Source: Herbaspirillum sp. AP02 (GTDB lineage Bacteria; Pseudomonadota; Gammaproteobacteria; Burkholderiales; Burkholderiaceae_D). Taken from it: a stretch of 64,000 nucleotides of DNA. The DNA is taken from contig NZ_JADWMY010000006.1 in NCBI RefSeq assembly GCF_015767275.1, forward strand, positions 186,001-250,000, written 5' to 3'. Of this stretch, positions 1 through 8,935 are shown piece by piece. A program made the translations under genes and the position numbers. The notes under the pieces were generated by a model that was not told the DNA's origin, did not search any database, and was given only the letters and a program-made list of their open reading frames with translations. Position 1 is the stretch's first letter, and the number at the start of each line of letters is the position of its first letter.

Positions 1-1247
1 AGCTCAAGTCCGCCATGGGCCTGGACATGGCGACCGTGGGTGCGAGCCTGATCGAGCGCGTGGTGCGCGAACGCATGACGGTGCTGGAGATCAGCGACGA
101 CAGTCTCTACCTGGCGTTGCTGCAGACCTCCGGTGAGGAACTGCAGACCCTGATCGAACTGGCGGTAGTGCCGGAAACCTGGTTCTTCCGTGATCGCGAA
201 GCCATCCTGGCGGCCGCCCGCATGGCCCGCGAGCGCCTGGCTGCGCAGCCGGCGCTGCCGGTGCGCATCCTCAGCCTGCCGTGTTCCACCGGCGAAGAAC
301 CGTATTCACTGGCCATGGCCCTGCTTGATGCCGGCGTGATGCCCGGTCAGTTCGTCATCGACGCCTACGATATCCGCACCCGTTCGCTGGACATCGCCGC
401 CGCCGGCATCTACGGTCGCAACTCCTTCCGGGGGCGCGACCTGGGCTTTCGCGACCGGTATTTCCAGTCCCACGAACACGGATGGCAACTGCAGCAGAAC
501 ATCCGCGCGCAGGTACGCTTCGGCTCCGGCAACCTGCTGGCGCCGGATTTCCTGCGGCATGCCGCCCCTTACGATTTCATCTTCTGCCGCAACGTGCTGA
601 TCTATTTCGAGCGCGGCGTGCAACATGAGGTGGTGGGCTTGCTGGAAGGCCTGATGAAGCCGGATGCCGTCATCTTCGTCGGTCCCGCCGAGGGGGGGAT
701 TCTCTTGAGTCCGCGTCTGGAGTCAGCCGGTATCGCACTGGCTTTCGGGTTTCGCAAGCGTCCCGTGGCGCAGTGTGCCGGCCATGCCTCGGCCTGGGCC
801 GTTGCCGCCCTGGGCAAGCCCACCGCGGCGCAAGCGGTGGTGCCGGCGATCCCGGCAACCCCGACCGTGCACGCGAAGCGCCGTGCCGCCGTGCCGTCGC
901 CGACATCGCCGGAGGTCGCGCCTGCGTCCGACCTGCTGGAGCGCGCCCGCCTGCTGGCCGACCGTGGTCAGTTCGAGCAGGCCGAAGCCCTGTGTGATCA
1001 GGCGCTCCAGGCGCAGGGGCCGAGCGCGGCCGCCTTCTATCTGCAGGGCCTGATCCACGATGCCAGCGGTGACCATGACCATGCACAACGCTGCTATCGC
1101 AAGGCGCTCTATCTGGAGCCCGAGCATCAATCGGCCTTGCTGCACCTGGCCGCACTGTTGCAGGCGCAGGGCGACGCCGTCGGTGCCGAACGGATGCGTC
1201 AGCGTGCCGCTCGCTTGAGTCCGTCACGGGAGGACGCACATGGCTGA
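1..1247 (+). CDS. wspC: WspC, CheR-type protein methyltransferase with C-terminal TPR (5' end outside window)
   Basis: Chemoreceptor glutamate methyltransferase that uses S-adenosylmethionine, expected to methylate the WspA receptor of the surface-sensing Wsp pathway. The frame is open to the first base. The codons before the first ATG (base 15) read L-K-S-A, which fits the usual WspC N-terminus, so the real start lies upstream and the gene is cut by the window. Visible motifs are VPETWFFRD, the SAM-binding LPCSTGEEPYSLAM, and FIFCRNVLIYF, all typical of CheR. An Ala/Pro-rich linker (about bases 830-930) leads to a TPR segment (about 930-1200), the WspC domain order. It overlaps the next gene by 8 bases, so the two are probably translationally coupled. 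The family call is firm; wsp rather than a generic cheR rests on the next four genes. Confidence 0.93.
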   Translation, partial: LKSAMGLDMATVGASLIERVVRERMTVLEISDDSLYLALLQTSGEELQTLIELAVVPETWFFRDREAILAAARMARERLAAQPALPVRILSLPCSTGEEPYSLAMALLDAGVMPGQFVIDAYDIRTRSLDIAAAGIYGRNSFRGRDLGFRDRYFQSHEHGWQLQQNIRAQVRFGSGNLLAPDFLRHAAPYDFIFCRNVLIYFERGVQHEVVGLLEGLMKPDAVIFVGPAEGGILLSPRLESAGIALAFGFRKRPVAQCAGHASAWAVAALGKPTAAQAVVPAIPATPTVHAKRRAAVPSPTSPEVAPASDLLERARLLADRGQFEQAEALCDQALQAQGPSAAAFYLQGLIHDASGDHDHAQRCYRKALYLEPEHQSALLHLAALLQAQGDAVGAERMRQRAARLSPSREDAHG

Positions 1248-1911
1248 AGCGATGCATACCGATGTGATGATCGATGACTGCTGGAACCGCATCGGCACCA
1301 AGGGCGATGGTAGTTGTCCCGAGCTGCAGCAGCACCTGCGTTGCCTGAATTGCCCGACCTTCGCCAGCGCCGCCCTGCAGCAGCTCGACCGCATTCCCGC
1401 CTCGGCCGAGGTCGCGCAGCAGTGGTTGCATTCCGCTGTTGGCAGCGAGCCGCAGCAGCAGGGGGCAGGTGCGTCCGCGCTGGTGGTGCGCATCGGTGGC
1501 GAGTGGCTGGCCATCGCCACCGCCGTGGTGCAGGAAGTGGCCGAGCCCCGTCCTGTGCACAGCCTGCCGCACCAGCGTAATCCGGCCATCAGCGGCGTGC
1601 TCAATATCCGGGGCGCATTGCGCATTTGCGTCTCGCTGGCGCAATTGCTGCAATTGCAGACGGAGGCCAAGCAGGGGCAGGGGGCATCCCATCTGCTGGT
1701 GACGGCCTATGAAGGCCAGACGCTGGTGTTCCCGGTGGAGCAGGTGGTGGGCGTCCACCGCTATGCCCCCGACGCCCTGGCGCCGGTGCCGACCACGCTG
1801 GCCCATGCAGCGATCCAGTGCACGCGGGGCATGGTGGAGTGGCGTGGCCGACAGATCGGTCTGCTGGACCATGAACTGCTGTTCTACGTACTCAACCGGA
1901 GCATGACATGA
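1240..1911 (+). CDS. wspD: WspD, CheW-like coupling protein
   Basis: Scaffold protein that links a chemoreceptor to the histidine kinase WspE. The 223-residue protein has a divergent N-terminal part of about 75 residues, then a CheW fold beginning near ALVVRIGGEWLAIAT and including HQRNPAISGVLNIRG and LLDHELLF, typical CheW segments. Wsp systems usually carry two CheW paralogues, WspB and WspD. This one has the extended N-terminus and the position of WspD, between wspC and wspE. It starts inside the end of wspC and its stop overlaps the ATG of wspE in an ATGA arrangement. No enzymatic residues are expected. Confidence 0.92.
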   Translation: MAEAMHTDVMIDDCWNRIGTKGDGSCPELQQHLRCLNCPTFASAALQQLDRIPASAEVAQQWLHSAVGSEPQQQGAGASALVVRIGGEWLAIATAVVQEVAEPRPVHSLPHQRNPAISGVLNIRGALRICVSLAQLLQLQTEAKQGQGASHLLVTAYEGQTLVFPVEQVVGVHRYAPDALAPVPTTLAHAAIQCTRGMVEWRGRQIGLLDHELLFYVLNRSMT

Positions 1912-4220
1912 GTACGCCTGACCTGAGCCAGATGTCGATGCTGGACCTGTTCCGTTTCGAGGCGGAAAGCCAGATCGCCCAGCTCAACGCCAGCCTCCTG
2001 GCGCTGGAGTTGCAGCCGACGGCGGCCGAGCACCTGGAAGCCTGCATGCGTGCCGGCCATTCGCTCAAGGGCGCGGCCCGCATCGTCGGCCTGGAAACGG
2101 CGGTCAAGGTCGCTCATGTACTGGAGGACTGCTTCGTGCTGGCCCAGCAGGGCAAGTTGATCCTGGAGAAAAAGCACATCGACGTGCTGCTGCGCGGGGC
2201 CGACCTGCTGGGGCGCATCGCCTCTCCGCCCGATGGCGACGAGGCCTGGGCCGATCACGCCGGCAACGGGGAGGTACAAGCTTTCCTGCTGGCCTTGCCG
2301 GCGGTGATGAATGGTGGCGAGGCGCTGCCCTGGCCGGCAGCGGCGCCACCCCCGGCTCCGGCTCCGCTGGTGGTGCCGGCGGCCGAACCGGTGACGCCCA
2401 TGGTGGCCCCGGTCCTCGCTCCCGAGGCTGCGCCGGTGGCGCCTGCCACGGCGGCGCCACCGCCAGCGAGTGCGCGCGCCGTGCGGGTCAGTGCTGAAAG
2501 CCTGGACCATCTGCTGAGCCTGACCGGAGAATCCCTGGTCGAATCGCGTCGCCTCAAGTCCTTCTCGGCCAGCACACTGCGCATGAAACGGGTGCAGCGC
2601 GAAGCCATGCAGACGCTGGACCTGTTGCAGCAAAAATTGTCCACCGCGCAGCTGGACGAATTCAGCCAGGCCACGCTGTCCGAATTGCGCACGCTGATGC
2701 AGCAGAACCAGCAGCTTCTGGGGGACCAGTTCAACGAGCTGGAAGTCTTCGACCGCCGCTCGGTGAACCTGTCGCAGCGTCTCTATGACGAAGCGCTGGC
2801 CTGTCGCATGCGGCCCTTTGCCGATGGCACTGGCGGTTTTGCCCGCATGGTGCGTGACGTCGGCAATACCCTGGGCAAGTCGGTGCGGCTGGACATCAGC
2901 GGCAGCATCACCCAGATCGATCGCGACATCCTGGAAAAGCTGGAGGCGCCGATCGGTCACCTGTTGCGCAACGCCGTGGATCACGGCATCGAAGACGCTG
3001 CCACCCGCCTGGCGGCCGGCAAGCTGGAGCAGGGTGTGGTGCGGCTGGAGGCCCGGCATAGCGCCGGCATGCTGCTCATCGAGGTGAGCGACGATGGCGC
3101 CGGCATCGATATCGAACAACTGCGCCGTGCCGTGGTGGCACGTGGGTTGTCCAACCAGGAGACGGCGGCCCGTCTGTCCGAGGCCGAGTTGCTGGAATTC
3201 CTGCTGCTGCCCAGCTTCACCCTGCGCGAGACCGTGACCGAGATTTCCGGGCGTGGCGTAGGGCTGGACGTGGTGGCCGACATGCTCAAGCAGGTGCGCG
3301 GCACGATCCGCATCACCACCCGGCCGGGGCAGGGCAGCCGTTTCCTGATGCAATTGCCGCTGACCCTGTCGGTGATCCGCAGCCTGCTGGTGGAGATCGC
3401 CGGTGAACCTTATGCATTCCCGCTGGCCTACGTCAATCGGACCCTGCGCTTGTCGGCCGAAGCCTTGCAGACATTGGAGGGCTATCAGCACTTCAGCCAT
3501 GACGGCCGCCAGATCGGCCTGGTCAGCGCACATCAGGTCTTGCAGAAGGGCCAGTGGCGTGCCCGTGATGGCAGCGTCTGCGTGGTGGTCATCGGCGAGC
3601 AGGAGCACAGCTATGGCGTGGCGGTGGATGCCTTCCTCGGTGAGCGCATGCTGGTGGTGCAGCCGCTGGATGCGCGCCTGGGCAAGATCCCCGATGTGCA
3701 GGCCGGCGCGCTGATGGAAGATGGCGCGCCGCTGCTGATCCTGGATGTGGCCGACATGCTGCGCACGGTGCAGAAGCTGACCTCGTCCGGGCGCCTGCAG
3801 ACGATGGATCAGGACGGTGCCGCGCAGGTCGCCGTGGCCGCCCGCAAGAAGGTGCTGGTGGTCGACGACTCCCTGACAGTGCGCGAGCTGGAACGCAAGA
3901 TGCTTGCCAATCGAGGCTATCAGGTCACGGTAGCGGTGGACGGCATGGATGGCTGGAATGCGGTGCGCGCCGAGCGCTTCGACCTGGTCATTACCGATAT
4001 CGACATGCCACGCATGGATGGCATCGAACTGGTCAGCCTGATCCGCGGCGCACCGCAGCTGCAGTCGCTGCCGGTGATGATCGTGTCCTACAAGGATCGT
4101 GAGGAAGACCGGCAGCGCGGCCTGGAGGCCGGTGCCGATCATTATTTCACCAAGAGCAGTTTCCATGACGAAAGCCTGTTGCAGGCCGTCACGGATTTGA
4201 TTGGAGAGGCGACATCGTGA
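1908..4220 (+). CDS. wspE: WspE, hybrid CheA-type histidine kinase with C-terminal receiver
   Basis: Hybrid sensor kinase that autophosphorylates on an Hpt histidine and passes phosphate to WspR and WspF. Domains in the 770 residues: Hpt with the phospho-acceptor in RAGHSLKGAARIVG (His51); a Pro/Ala-rich linker around 140-190; dimerisation region; HATPase with HLLRNAVDHGIED (N-box), DDGAGID and GRGVGLDVV (G boxes); CheW-like regulatory domain; and a receiver from about residue 645 (VLVVDDS, phospho-Asp in VITDIDMPRMDG). A CheA fused to a receiver is the WspE hallmark. It has 4-base overlaps with both wspD and wspF. All kinase motifs look intact. Confidence 0.95.
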   Translation: MSTPDLSQMSMLDLFRFEAESQIAQLNASLLALELQPTAAEHLEACMRAGHSLKGAARIVGLETAVKVAHVLEDCFVLAQQGKLILEKKHIDVLLRGADLLGRIASPPDGDEAWADHAGNGEVQAFLLALPAVMNGGEALPWPAAAPPPAPAPLVVPAAEPVTPMVAPVLAPEAAPVAPATAAPPPASARAVRVSAESLDHLLSLTGESLVESRRLKSFSASTLRMKRVQREAMQTLDLLQQKLSTAQLDEFSQATLSELRTLMQQNQQLLGDQFNELEVFDRRSVNLSQRLYDEALACRMRPFADGTGGFARMVRDVGNTLGKSVRLDISGSITQIDRDILEKLEAPIGHLLRNAVDHGIEDAATRLAAGKLEQGVVRLEARHSAGMLLIEVSDDGAGIDIEQLRRAVVARGLSNQETAARLSEAELLEFLLLPSFTLRETVTEISGRGVGLDVVADMLKQVRGTIRITTRPGQGSRFLMQLPLTLSVIRSLLVEIAGEPYAFPLAYVNRTLRLSAEALQTLEGYQHFSHDGRQIGLVSAHQVLQKGQWRARDGSVCVVVIGEQEHSYGVAVDAFLGERMLVVQPLDARLGKIPDVQAGALMEDGAPLLILDVADMLRTVQKLTSSGRLQTMDQDGAAQVAVAARKKVLVVDDSLTVRELERKMLANRGYQVTVAVDGMDGWNAVRAERFDLVITDIDMPRMDGIELVSLIRGAPQLQSLPVMIVSYKDREEDRQRGLEAGADHYFTKSSFHDESLLQAVTDLIGEATS

Positions 4221-5239
4221 AGATCGGGATCGTCAACGACACGCCCATGATGGTGGAAGTATTGCGCCGGGTGATTGCCGAGAGCGGCCGTCACGAGTTG
4301 ATCTGGATCGCCCGTGACGGCGAGCAGGCGGTCCAGATGTGCGCCTGGCAATTGCCGGACGTGGTGCTGATGGACCTGCTCATGCCCAAGGTGGACGGCG
4401 TGGAAGCCACCCGCCGCATCATGCACGACACCCCTTGCCCGATCCTGGTGGTGACCTCCGACATGGATACCAGCGCCGCCAAGATCTACGAGGCGCTGGG
4501 CTATGGCGCGCTGGATGCCACCCAGACCCCGGCACTGATCGGGGCGGCCGGCAAGCGCGACGCCGCTGCACTGATCGAAAAGATCGACAACCTCGGTCGG
4601 CTCAGCCCGGAAGTGGTGGCCACGCCGGTGCGCCCCAGCTTGCGACCCTTGCCGTCAGTGTCCTCGGAAGACCTGGCGCCGCTGGTGGCGGTGGGAGCGT
4701 CGGCCGGTGGCCCGGCGGCATTGGCCACCTTGCTCAAGCAGTTGCCGCGCGAGTTTGGCGGCAGCATCGTGATCGTGCAGCATATCGATGCCGGCTTCGC
4801 CCCAGGCATGGCGCAGTGGTTGCAACAGCAGTCGCTGTTGCGGGTGCGTCTGGCCGGGGAGGGGGACCTGCCGCGCCGCGGTGAAGTCCTGCTGGCCGGC
4901 AGCAACCACCATCTGGTATTCAAGGAAGGCAGCCGGCTGGCCTATGTGGAAGGTGCCGCCGCCGACGTCTACCGGCCATCGGTGGATACGTTTTTCCACA
5001 GCATCGTCCGGCACTGGCAAGGCAAGGCCACCGGCGTATTGCTCACCGGCATGGGGCGCGATGGCGCGGCCGGTCTGAAGGCCTTGCGCGAGAACGGCTA
5101 TCACACCATCGCCCAGGACCAGAAAAGCTGCGCAGTCTATGGCATGCCCAAGGCGGCCGTGGCCCTGAACGCCGCCGTCGAGGTGCTCTCCGTGACGGCC
5201 ATCGCCGCGCGGCTGCAAGCCATCGTGGCGTCAACATGA
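4217..5239 (+). CDS. wspF: WspF, CheB-type receptor methylesterase response regulator
   Basis: Removes methyl groups from the Wsp receptor and damps WspR signalling. In Pseudomonas, loss of WspF gives constitutive c-di-GMP production and wrinkly colonies. The 340-residue protein has an N-terminal receiver (Asp53 in VVLMDLLMPKVDG) and a C-terminal methylesterase. The catalytic residues lie in VGASAGGP (Ser), VIVQHIDAGF (His) and LLTGMGRDGAAGL (Asp). The start is GTG at 4217, overlapping the last codons of wspE. This start is supported by the receiver beginning directly at MKIGIVNDTPMMV. No damage is seen. Confidence 0.95.
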   Translation: MKIGIVNDTPMMVEVLRRVIAESGRHELIWIARDGEQAVQMCAWQLPDVVLMDLLMPKVDGVEATRRIMHDTPCPILVVTSDMDTSAAKIYEALGYGALDATQTPALIGAAGKRDAAALIEKIDNLGRLSPEVVATPVRPSLRPLPSVSSEDLAPLVAVGASAGGPAALATLLKQLPREFGGSIVIVQHIDAGFAPGMAQWLQQQSLLRVRLAGEGDLPRRGEVLLAGSNHHLVFKEGSRLAYVEGAAADVYRPSVDTFFHSIVRHWQGKATGVLLTGMGRDGAAGLKALRENGYHTIAQDQKSCAVYGMPKAAVALNAAVEVLSVTAIAARLQAIVAST

Positions 5240-5258
5240 AGAATAGAAGGAAGAAACA

Positions 5259-6287
5259 ATGAGCTCGGTGCACCCTACCGACATCCAGACCGGCGGCCCC
5301 GTGCCACCGAGCGACGAATACAAGATCATGGTGTTGCTGGTGGATGACCAGGCCATGGTGGGCGAGGCGATCCGCCGCGCCCTGCTCAACGAAGCGCACA
5401 TCGATTTCCATTTCTGCACCCGTGCCGAGGAGGCGCTGGCGGTCGCTGAAAAGACCCGGCCCACCGTGATCCTGCAGGACCTGGTGATGCCCGGCGTGGA
5501 TGGCATGACGCTGGTGCGGCAGTATCGCGCCAGTACGATACTGGCCAACGTGCCGATCATCGTGCTGTCCTCGCGCGAGGATCCGGAGATCAAGCGCGAT
5601 GCCTTTGCCGGTGGCGCCAATGACTACATGGTCAAGCTGCCGGATGTGATCGAACTGGTGGCGCGCCTGCGGTACCACTCGCGCTCCTACATCAACCTGC
5701 TGCAGCGCGACGCCGCCTATCGCGCACTGCGCGAGAGCCAGCAGCAGTTGCAGAAGACCAATTTCGAACTGCAGCGCCTGACCAATACCGATGGCCTGAC
5801 CGGCATCGCCAACCGCCGCTATTTCGATGATTATCTGGGCGCCGAATGGCGGCGGGCGCGGCGTGATGGTCTGGACCTGTCCTTGCTGCTGATCGACGTG
5901 GATTTCTTCAAGCTCTTCAACGATACCTACGGTCATGTGGCCGGGGATGCCGTTCTACGCCGGGTGGCGCAGACGCTGGACAACAGCATTCAGCGGCCGG
6001 CCGATCTGTCGGCCCGTTTCGGTGGCGAGGAATTCGCCATGATCCTGCCGCGCACGCCGCTGGCAGGCGCGCAGACCATCGCCCATAAGGTATGCCAGCT
6101 GGTCGAGGCCAACCAGATCGCGCATGAACGCTCCAATGTCAGTGCCTGGCTCACCGTCAGTGTGGGCGCGGCCTGCGTGATCCCGGGCCAGGAGCAGGAC
6201 ATCAGCGAACTGATCGAGATGGCCGATCGCCGCCTATACCTGGCCAAGCAGCAGGGCCGCAACCGGGTGGTCTGGCAGGAGGCCTGA
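5259..6287 (+). CDS. wspR: WspR, receiver-GGDEF diguanylate cyclase
   Basis: Output of the Wsp pathway; when phosphorylated it makes c-di-GMP from two GTP. The 342 residues hold a receiver (acidic pair 29-30, phospho-Asp74 in ILQDLVMPG), a helical stalk, and a GGDEF domain with the active-site motif GGEEF. An RxxD product-inhibition site (RPAD) lies five residues before GGEEF, so feedback inhibition should be intact. A purine-rich ribosome site lies before the ATG. It is the last wsp gene and is separated from wspF by only 19 bases. High c-di-GMP would favour biofilm and oppose the flagellar functions encoded at 27-36 kb; that link is inference. Confidence 0.96.
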   Translation: MSSVHPTDIQTGGPVPPSDEYKIMVLLVDDQAMVGEAIRRALLNEAHIDFHFCTRAEEALAVAEKTRPTVILQDLVMPGVDGMTLVRQYRASTILANVPIIVLSSREDPEIKRDAFAGGANDYMVKLPDVIELVARLRYHSRSYINLLQRDAAYRALRESQQQLQKTNFELQRLTNTDGLTGIANRRYFDDYLGAEWRRARRDGLDLSLLLIDVDFFKLFNDTYGHVAGDAVLRRVAQTLDNSIQRPADLSARFGGEEFAMILPRTPLAGAQTIAHKVCQLVEANQIAHERSNVSAWLTVSVGAACVIPGQEQDISELIEMADRRLYLAKQQGRNRVVWQEA

Positions 6288-6346
6288 GTCGCTGCCGGCG
6301 CTGTGACACCCGACGACCACCCCCAGAAGACGAGGAGAAGACCAGC

Positions 6347-6802
6347 ATGCGTACCATCGCCAGCCTGGAAGAACTGAAATCGCTGGCCGGCCAGGAACTG
6401 GCCACCAGCGCATGGATCACCATCACGCAGGAACAGGTCGACCGTTTCGCCGATGCCACCGGCGACCATCAATGGATTCACGTCGATGCGGCGCGTGCGG
6501 CACGGGAGTTGCCCTATGGCGGCACGGTGGCGCATGGCTTCCTGACGCTGGCCTTGCTGCCGCGGATGCTGTCGGAATCCATCCGCCTGGGGCAGGACCT
6601 GCGCATGCTGCTCAACTACGGTCTGAACCGGGTGCGTTTCCCGGCACCCTTGCCGGTGGGGCGCCAGGTGCGTGGCATCATCGCGTTGCAGGCGGTCGAG
6701 GATGTGCCGGGTGGCCTGCAGCTCACCTGGAATATCACGGTAGAGTGCGAGGGGCTGGAAAAGCCGGTGTGCGTGGCTGAATTTCTCGTGCGCTGCTACT
6801 GA
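6347..6802 (+). CDS. MaoC-like (R)-specific enoyl-CoA hydratase family protein
   Basis: A 151-residue single hot-dog-fold protein of the MaoC/NodN type. Members hydrate trans-2-enoyl-CoA or act on related thioesters. The hydratase-2 signature is recognisable as DRFADATGDHQWIHVDAARA, with the catalytic Asp and His present, although the usual Asn-Pro before the His is replaced (HQW). The substrate cannot be told from sequence. A supply of (R)-3-hydroxyacyl-CoA for the PHA synthase at 20-22 kb is possible but unproven. A GAGGAG-type ribosome site lies before the ATG. The gene follows wspR by 59 bases on the same strand, so read-through is possible, but no functional link to Wsp is known. Confidence 0.85.
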   Translation: MRTIASLEELKSLAGQELATSAWITITQEQVDRFADATGDHQWIHVDAARAARELPYGGTVAHGFLTLALLPRMLSESIRLGQDLRMLLNYGLNRVRFPAPLPVGRQVRGIIALQAVEDVPGGLQLTWNITVECEGLEKPVCVAEFLVRCY

Positions 6803-7033
6803 GCCGAAGGTCGATGATCCCCCTCTGGCTCGCTTTCCATGGGGCGGTCCGTCTGCTTTCTCGCAGAAGCTCACCTACTTTGTCGCCTGGACGCATCGCA
6901 TGGCCTGGTCAGGATTGATTTTCGTGCAACTTGCTCGCGTATGGTGCTAAGGTGAAGGCTCGATACGGCGGCCTTCCACGGTGGCCGGCGCGGCCGGTGG
7001 TCGAACCGCCAAGTCATAGCCGAACATGCATTC

Positions 7034-8893
7034 ATGATGTCAGAACAAGCGCCAAAAATGGACGCGGCCGCCGTTGCCGCCGAGCACAACCGCGATTGCG
7101 ACTTTGCGCGCAAGGCGCTCGCCTTCAATAACCTCACGCTTTCCTATATCGCCCGCGGCGCACCGCTGGAACAGTTGCTTGATCGCATCGCCAGCGGCTT
7201 TTCCTGCGCCTATTCACAGCGCGTGCTGGCGATCTTCCTGTTCGACGCCCAGGCGCGCCGCATGCGGGTAGGCGCAGCGCCGCGCATGGCGCCGGCCATC
7301 CTGGCCGAGGTGACGGCGCTGGACGTGGATGATCCCGATACACCCCGCTTCTGGCGTGGATTGACCGAGTCGGCGGCACCGTACGGCCTGCGCCTGCGGG
7401 AGATGCTGCCGTTGCGCTCCTTCGCCGGCGAGGTGGCCGGTGTGCTGGTGGTGTGCGCGGAAGGGGAGGCGCCGTTCGATGACGCCGTCGAGCGCGATCA
7501 GGGCTATCGCGACAGCGTCGGGGCAGCGGTATCGATGGCCATGCTGGCCATCGAACGTTCGCTGGTGCCGGTTCATGTGCGGCTCAAGAGCGAGCCGCCC
7601 GGGGTCGCCGACGAACGCATGGCGCTGGCCATCGAAGGGAGCGGCACCGGCATCTGGGACCGCAATGCCGTCACCGGCGAGATGTATTATTCGCGCGGCT
7701 GGAAAGCCATCCTCGGCTATGAGGACTGGGAGCTCTCCAGTCACCTGGAAGACGCCTACCAGCGCATCCACCCGGATGACCTGGCCTATGTCCAGGAGAC
7801 CGTGCGCCAGCACTTCGAATCGCGCTCCGACAGCTACCAGGTCGAGCATCGCATCCGCTGCCGCGACGGCAGCTACAAATGGATCAGCAGTCGCGGCAAG
7901 GTGGTGGCGCGCGACGCCCAGGGCCATGCGCTGCGCATGATCGGTACCACCACCGATATCACCGAGATCAAGCGGCTCACCGAGAAGCTGGGCAAGAGCA
8001 GCCGCATGCTGGACTACCTGACCAGCGAAATACCGGGCATGGTGTTCCAGTTCAAGGTGCCGCCGGGCGGACGCGGTAACTTCACCTATGTCAGCGAAGG
8101 CGCACGCGAGACCTATGGCCTCACGCCGCAGCAGTTGCTGGACACGCCCGAGGTGATCGATAGCGTCATCCATCCCGAAGACATGCCGCTCTACGAAGCG
8201 GCACGCCAGGCGGTGCTGGCCGGCGCTTCCCATTGGGTGCTGGAGTTCCGGGTCATGCCGCCGGGCCAGTGCGTGCGCTGGCTGCGCGGGCAGGCCCGGC
8301 CGCGCCGGCTGGAGGATGGCACCATCCTGTGGCATGGCTTCATCAGCGATATCAGCCAGAGCAAGGCCATCGAGCTCGAACTGCAGGAATTCGCCCTGAC
8401 CGACTACCTGACGCAGCTGCCCAACCGGCGTCATTTCATGCAGCGGCTGCAGGAAGAGTACAACCGCATCCAGCGCGGTATCGCCGGTACGGCGGCGGTG
8501 CTGATGTGCGATCTGGATCATTTCAAACGCATCAATGACAGCCTCGGACATGCCGTGGGGGATCAGGTGCTCAGGCACTTCGCCGACGTGCTCATGAGCC
8601 AGTTGCGCAAGACCGATGCCGCCGGGCGGCTGGGTGGGGAAGAGTTCGCGGTGATCCTGTCCAGCGTGGACCTGCAGGCCGCGGGAGAGTTTGCGACGCG
8701 CCTGCAAAACAGCTTTGCCTGCCAGCCGCTATGGCATGAGGGACACAAGGTGGAGGTGACGCTGTCGATCGGCATCGCGCTGATGCGGGCCGAGAGCCTC
8801 GGGCAGGAGCAGGTCTTGCGCGCCAGCGATGATGCCCTGTATCGCGCCAAGGAGCGGGGCCGCAACCGCTTCGAGCTGGCGCCCATCGCCTGA
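7034..8893 (+). CDS. GAF/PAS/PAS/GGDEF diguanylate cyclase
   Basis: Predicted cytoplasmic sensor that makes c-di-GMP; no membrane segment or signal peptide is visible. The 619 residues begin with a GAF-like domain (about 25-180). Two PAS domains follow: the first, about 195-320, has a PAC tail (EHRIRCRDGSYKWISSRG, then TDITEIK), and the second spans about 330-445 (ISDISQSK). A GGDEF domain at about 455-615 has active-site GGEEF at 534-538. The inhibitory RxxD site is RKTD five residues before it. There is no EAL domain. Adjacent ATGs at 7034 and 7037 are equivalent start candidates, and neither has a strong ribosome site. The upstream 230 bases contain no other gene. The signal it senses is unknown. 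Confidence 0.9.
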   Translation: MMSEQAPKMDAAAVAAEHNRDCDFARKALAFNNLTLSYIARGAPLEQLLDRIASGFSCAYSQRVLAIFLFDAQARRMRVGAAPRMAPAILAEVTALDVDDPDTPRFWRGLTESAAPYGLRLREMLPLRSFAGEVAGVLVVCAEGEAPFDDAVERDQGYRDSVGAAVSMAMLAIERSLVPVHVRLKSEPPGVADERMALAIEGSGTGIWDRNAVTGEMYYSRGWKAILGYEDWELSSHLEDAYQRIHPDDLAYVQETVRQHFESRSDSYQVEHRIRCRDGSYKWISSRGKVVARDAQGHALRMIGTTTDITEIKRLTEKLGKSSRMLDYLTSEIPGMVFQFKVPPGGRGNFTYVSEGARETYGLTPQQLLDTPEVIDSVIHPEDMPLYEAARQAVLAGASHWVLEFRVMPPGQCVRWLRGQARPRRLEDGTILWHGFISDISQSKAIELELQEFALTDYLTQLPNRRHFMQRLQEEYNRIQRGIAGTAAVLMCDLDHFKRINDSLGHAVGDQVLRHFADVLMSQLRKTDAAGRLGGEEFAVILSSVDLQAAGEFATRLQNSFACQPLWHEGHKVEVTLSIGIALMRAESLGQEQVLRASDDALYRAKERGRNRFELAPIA

Positions 8894-8899
8894 GGGCAG

Positions 8900-8915
8900 G
8901 GCGGCCGGCGCCGCC
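8900..8915. terminator. Possible GC-rich hairpin between convergent genes
   Basis: GGCGGC, a four-base loop and GCCGCC lie in the 42-base gap between the convergent diguanylate cyclase and glutathione-transferase genes. Position favours a terminator on either strand, but there is no T tract, so this is weak. Confidence 0.3.
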
Positions 8916-8935
8916 TCCCTCGGGGTGTTCAGCGC

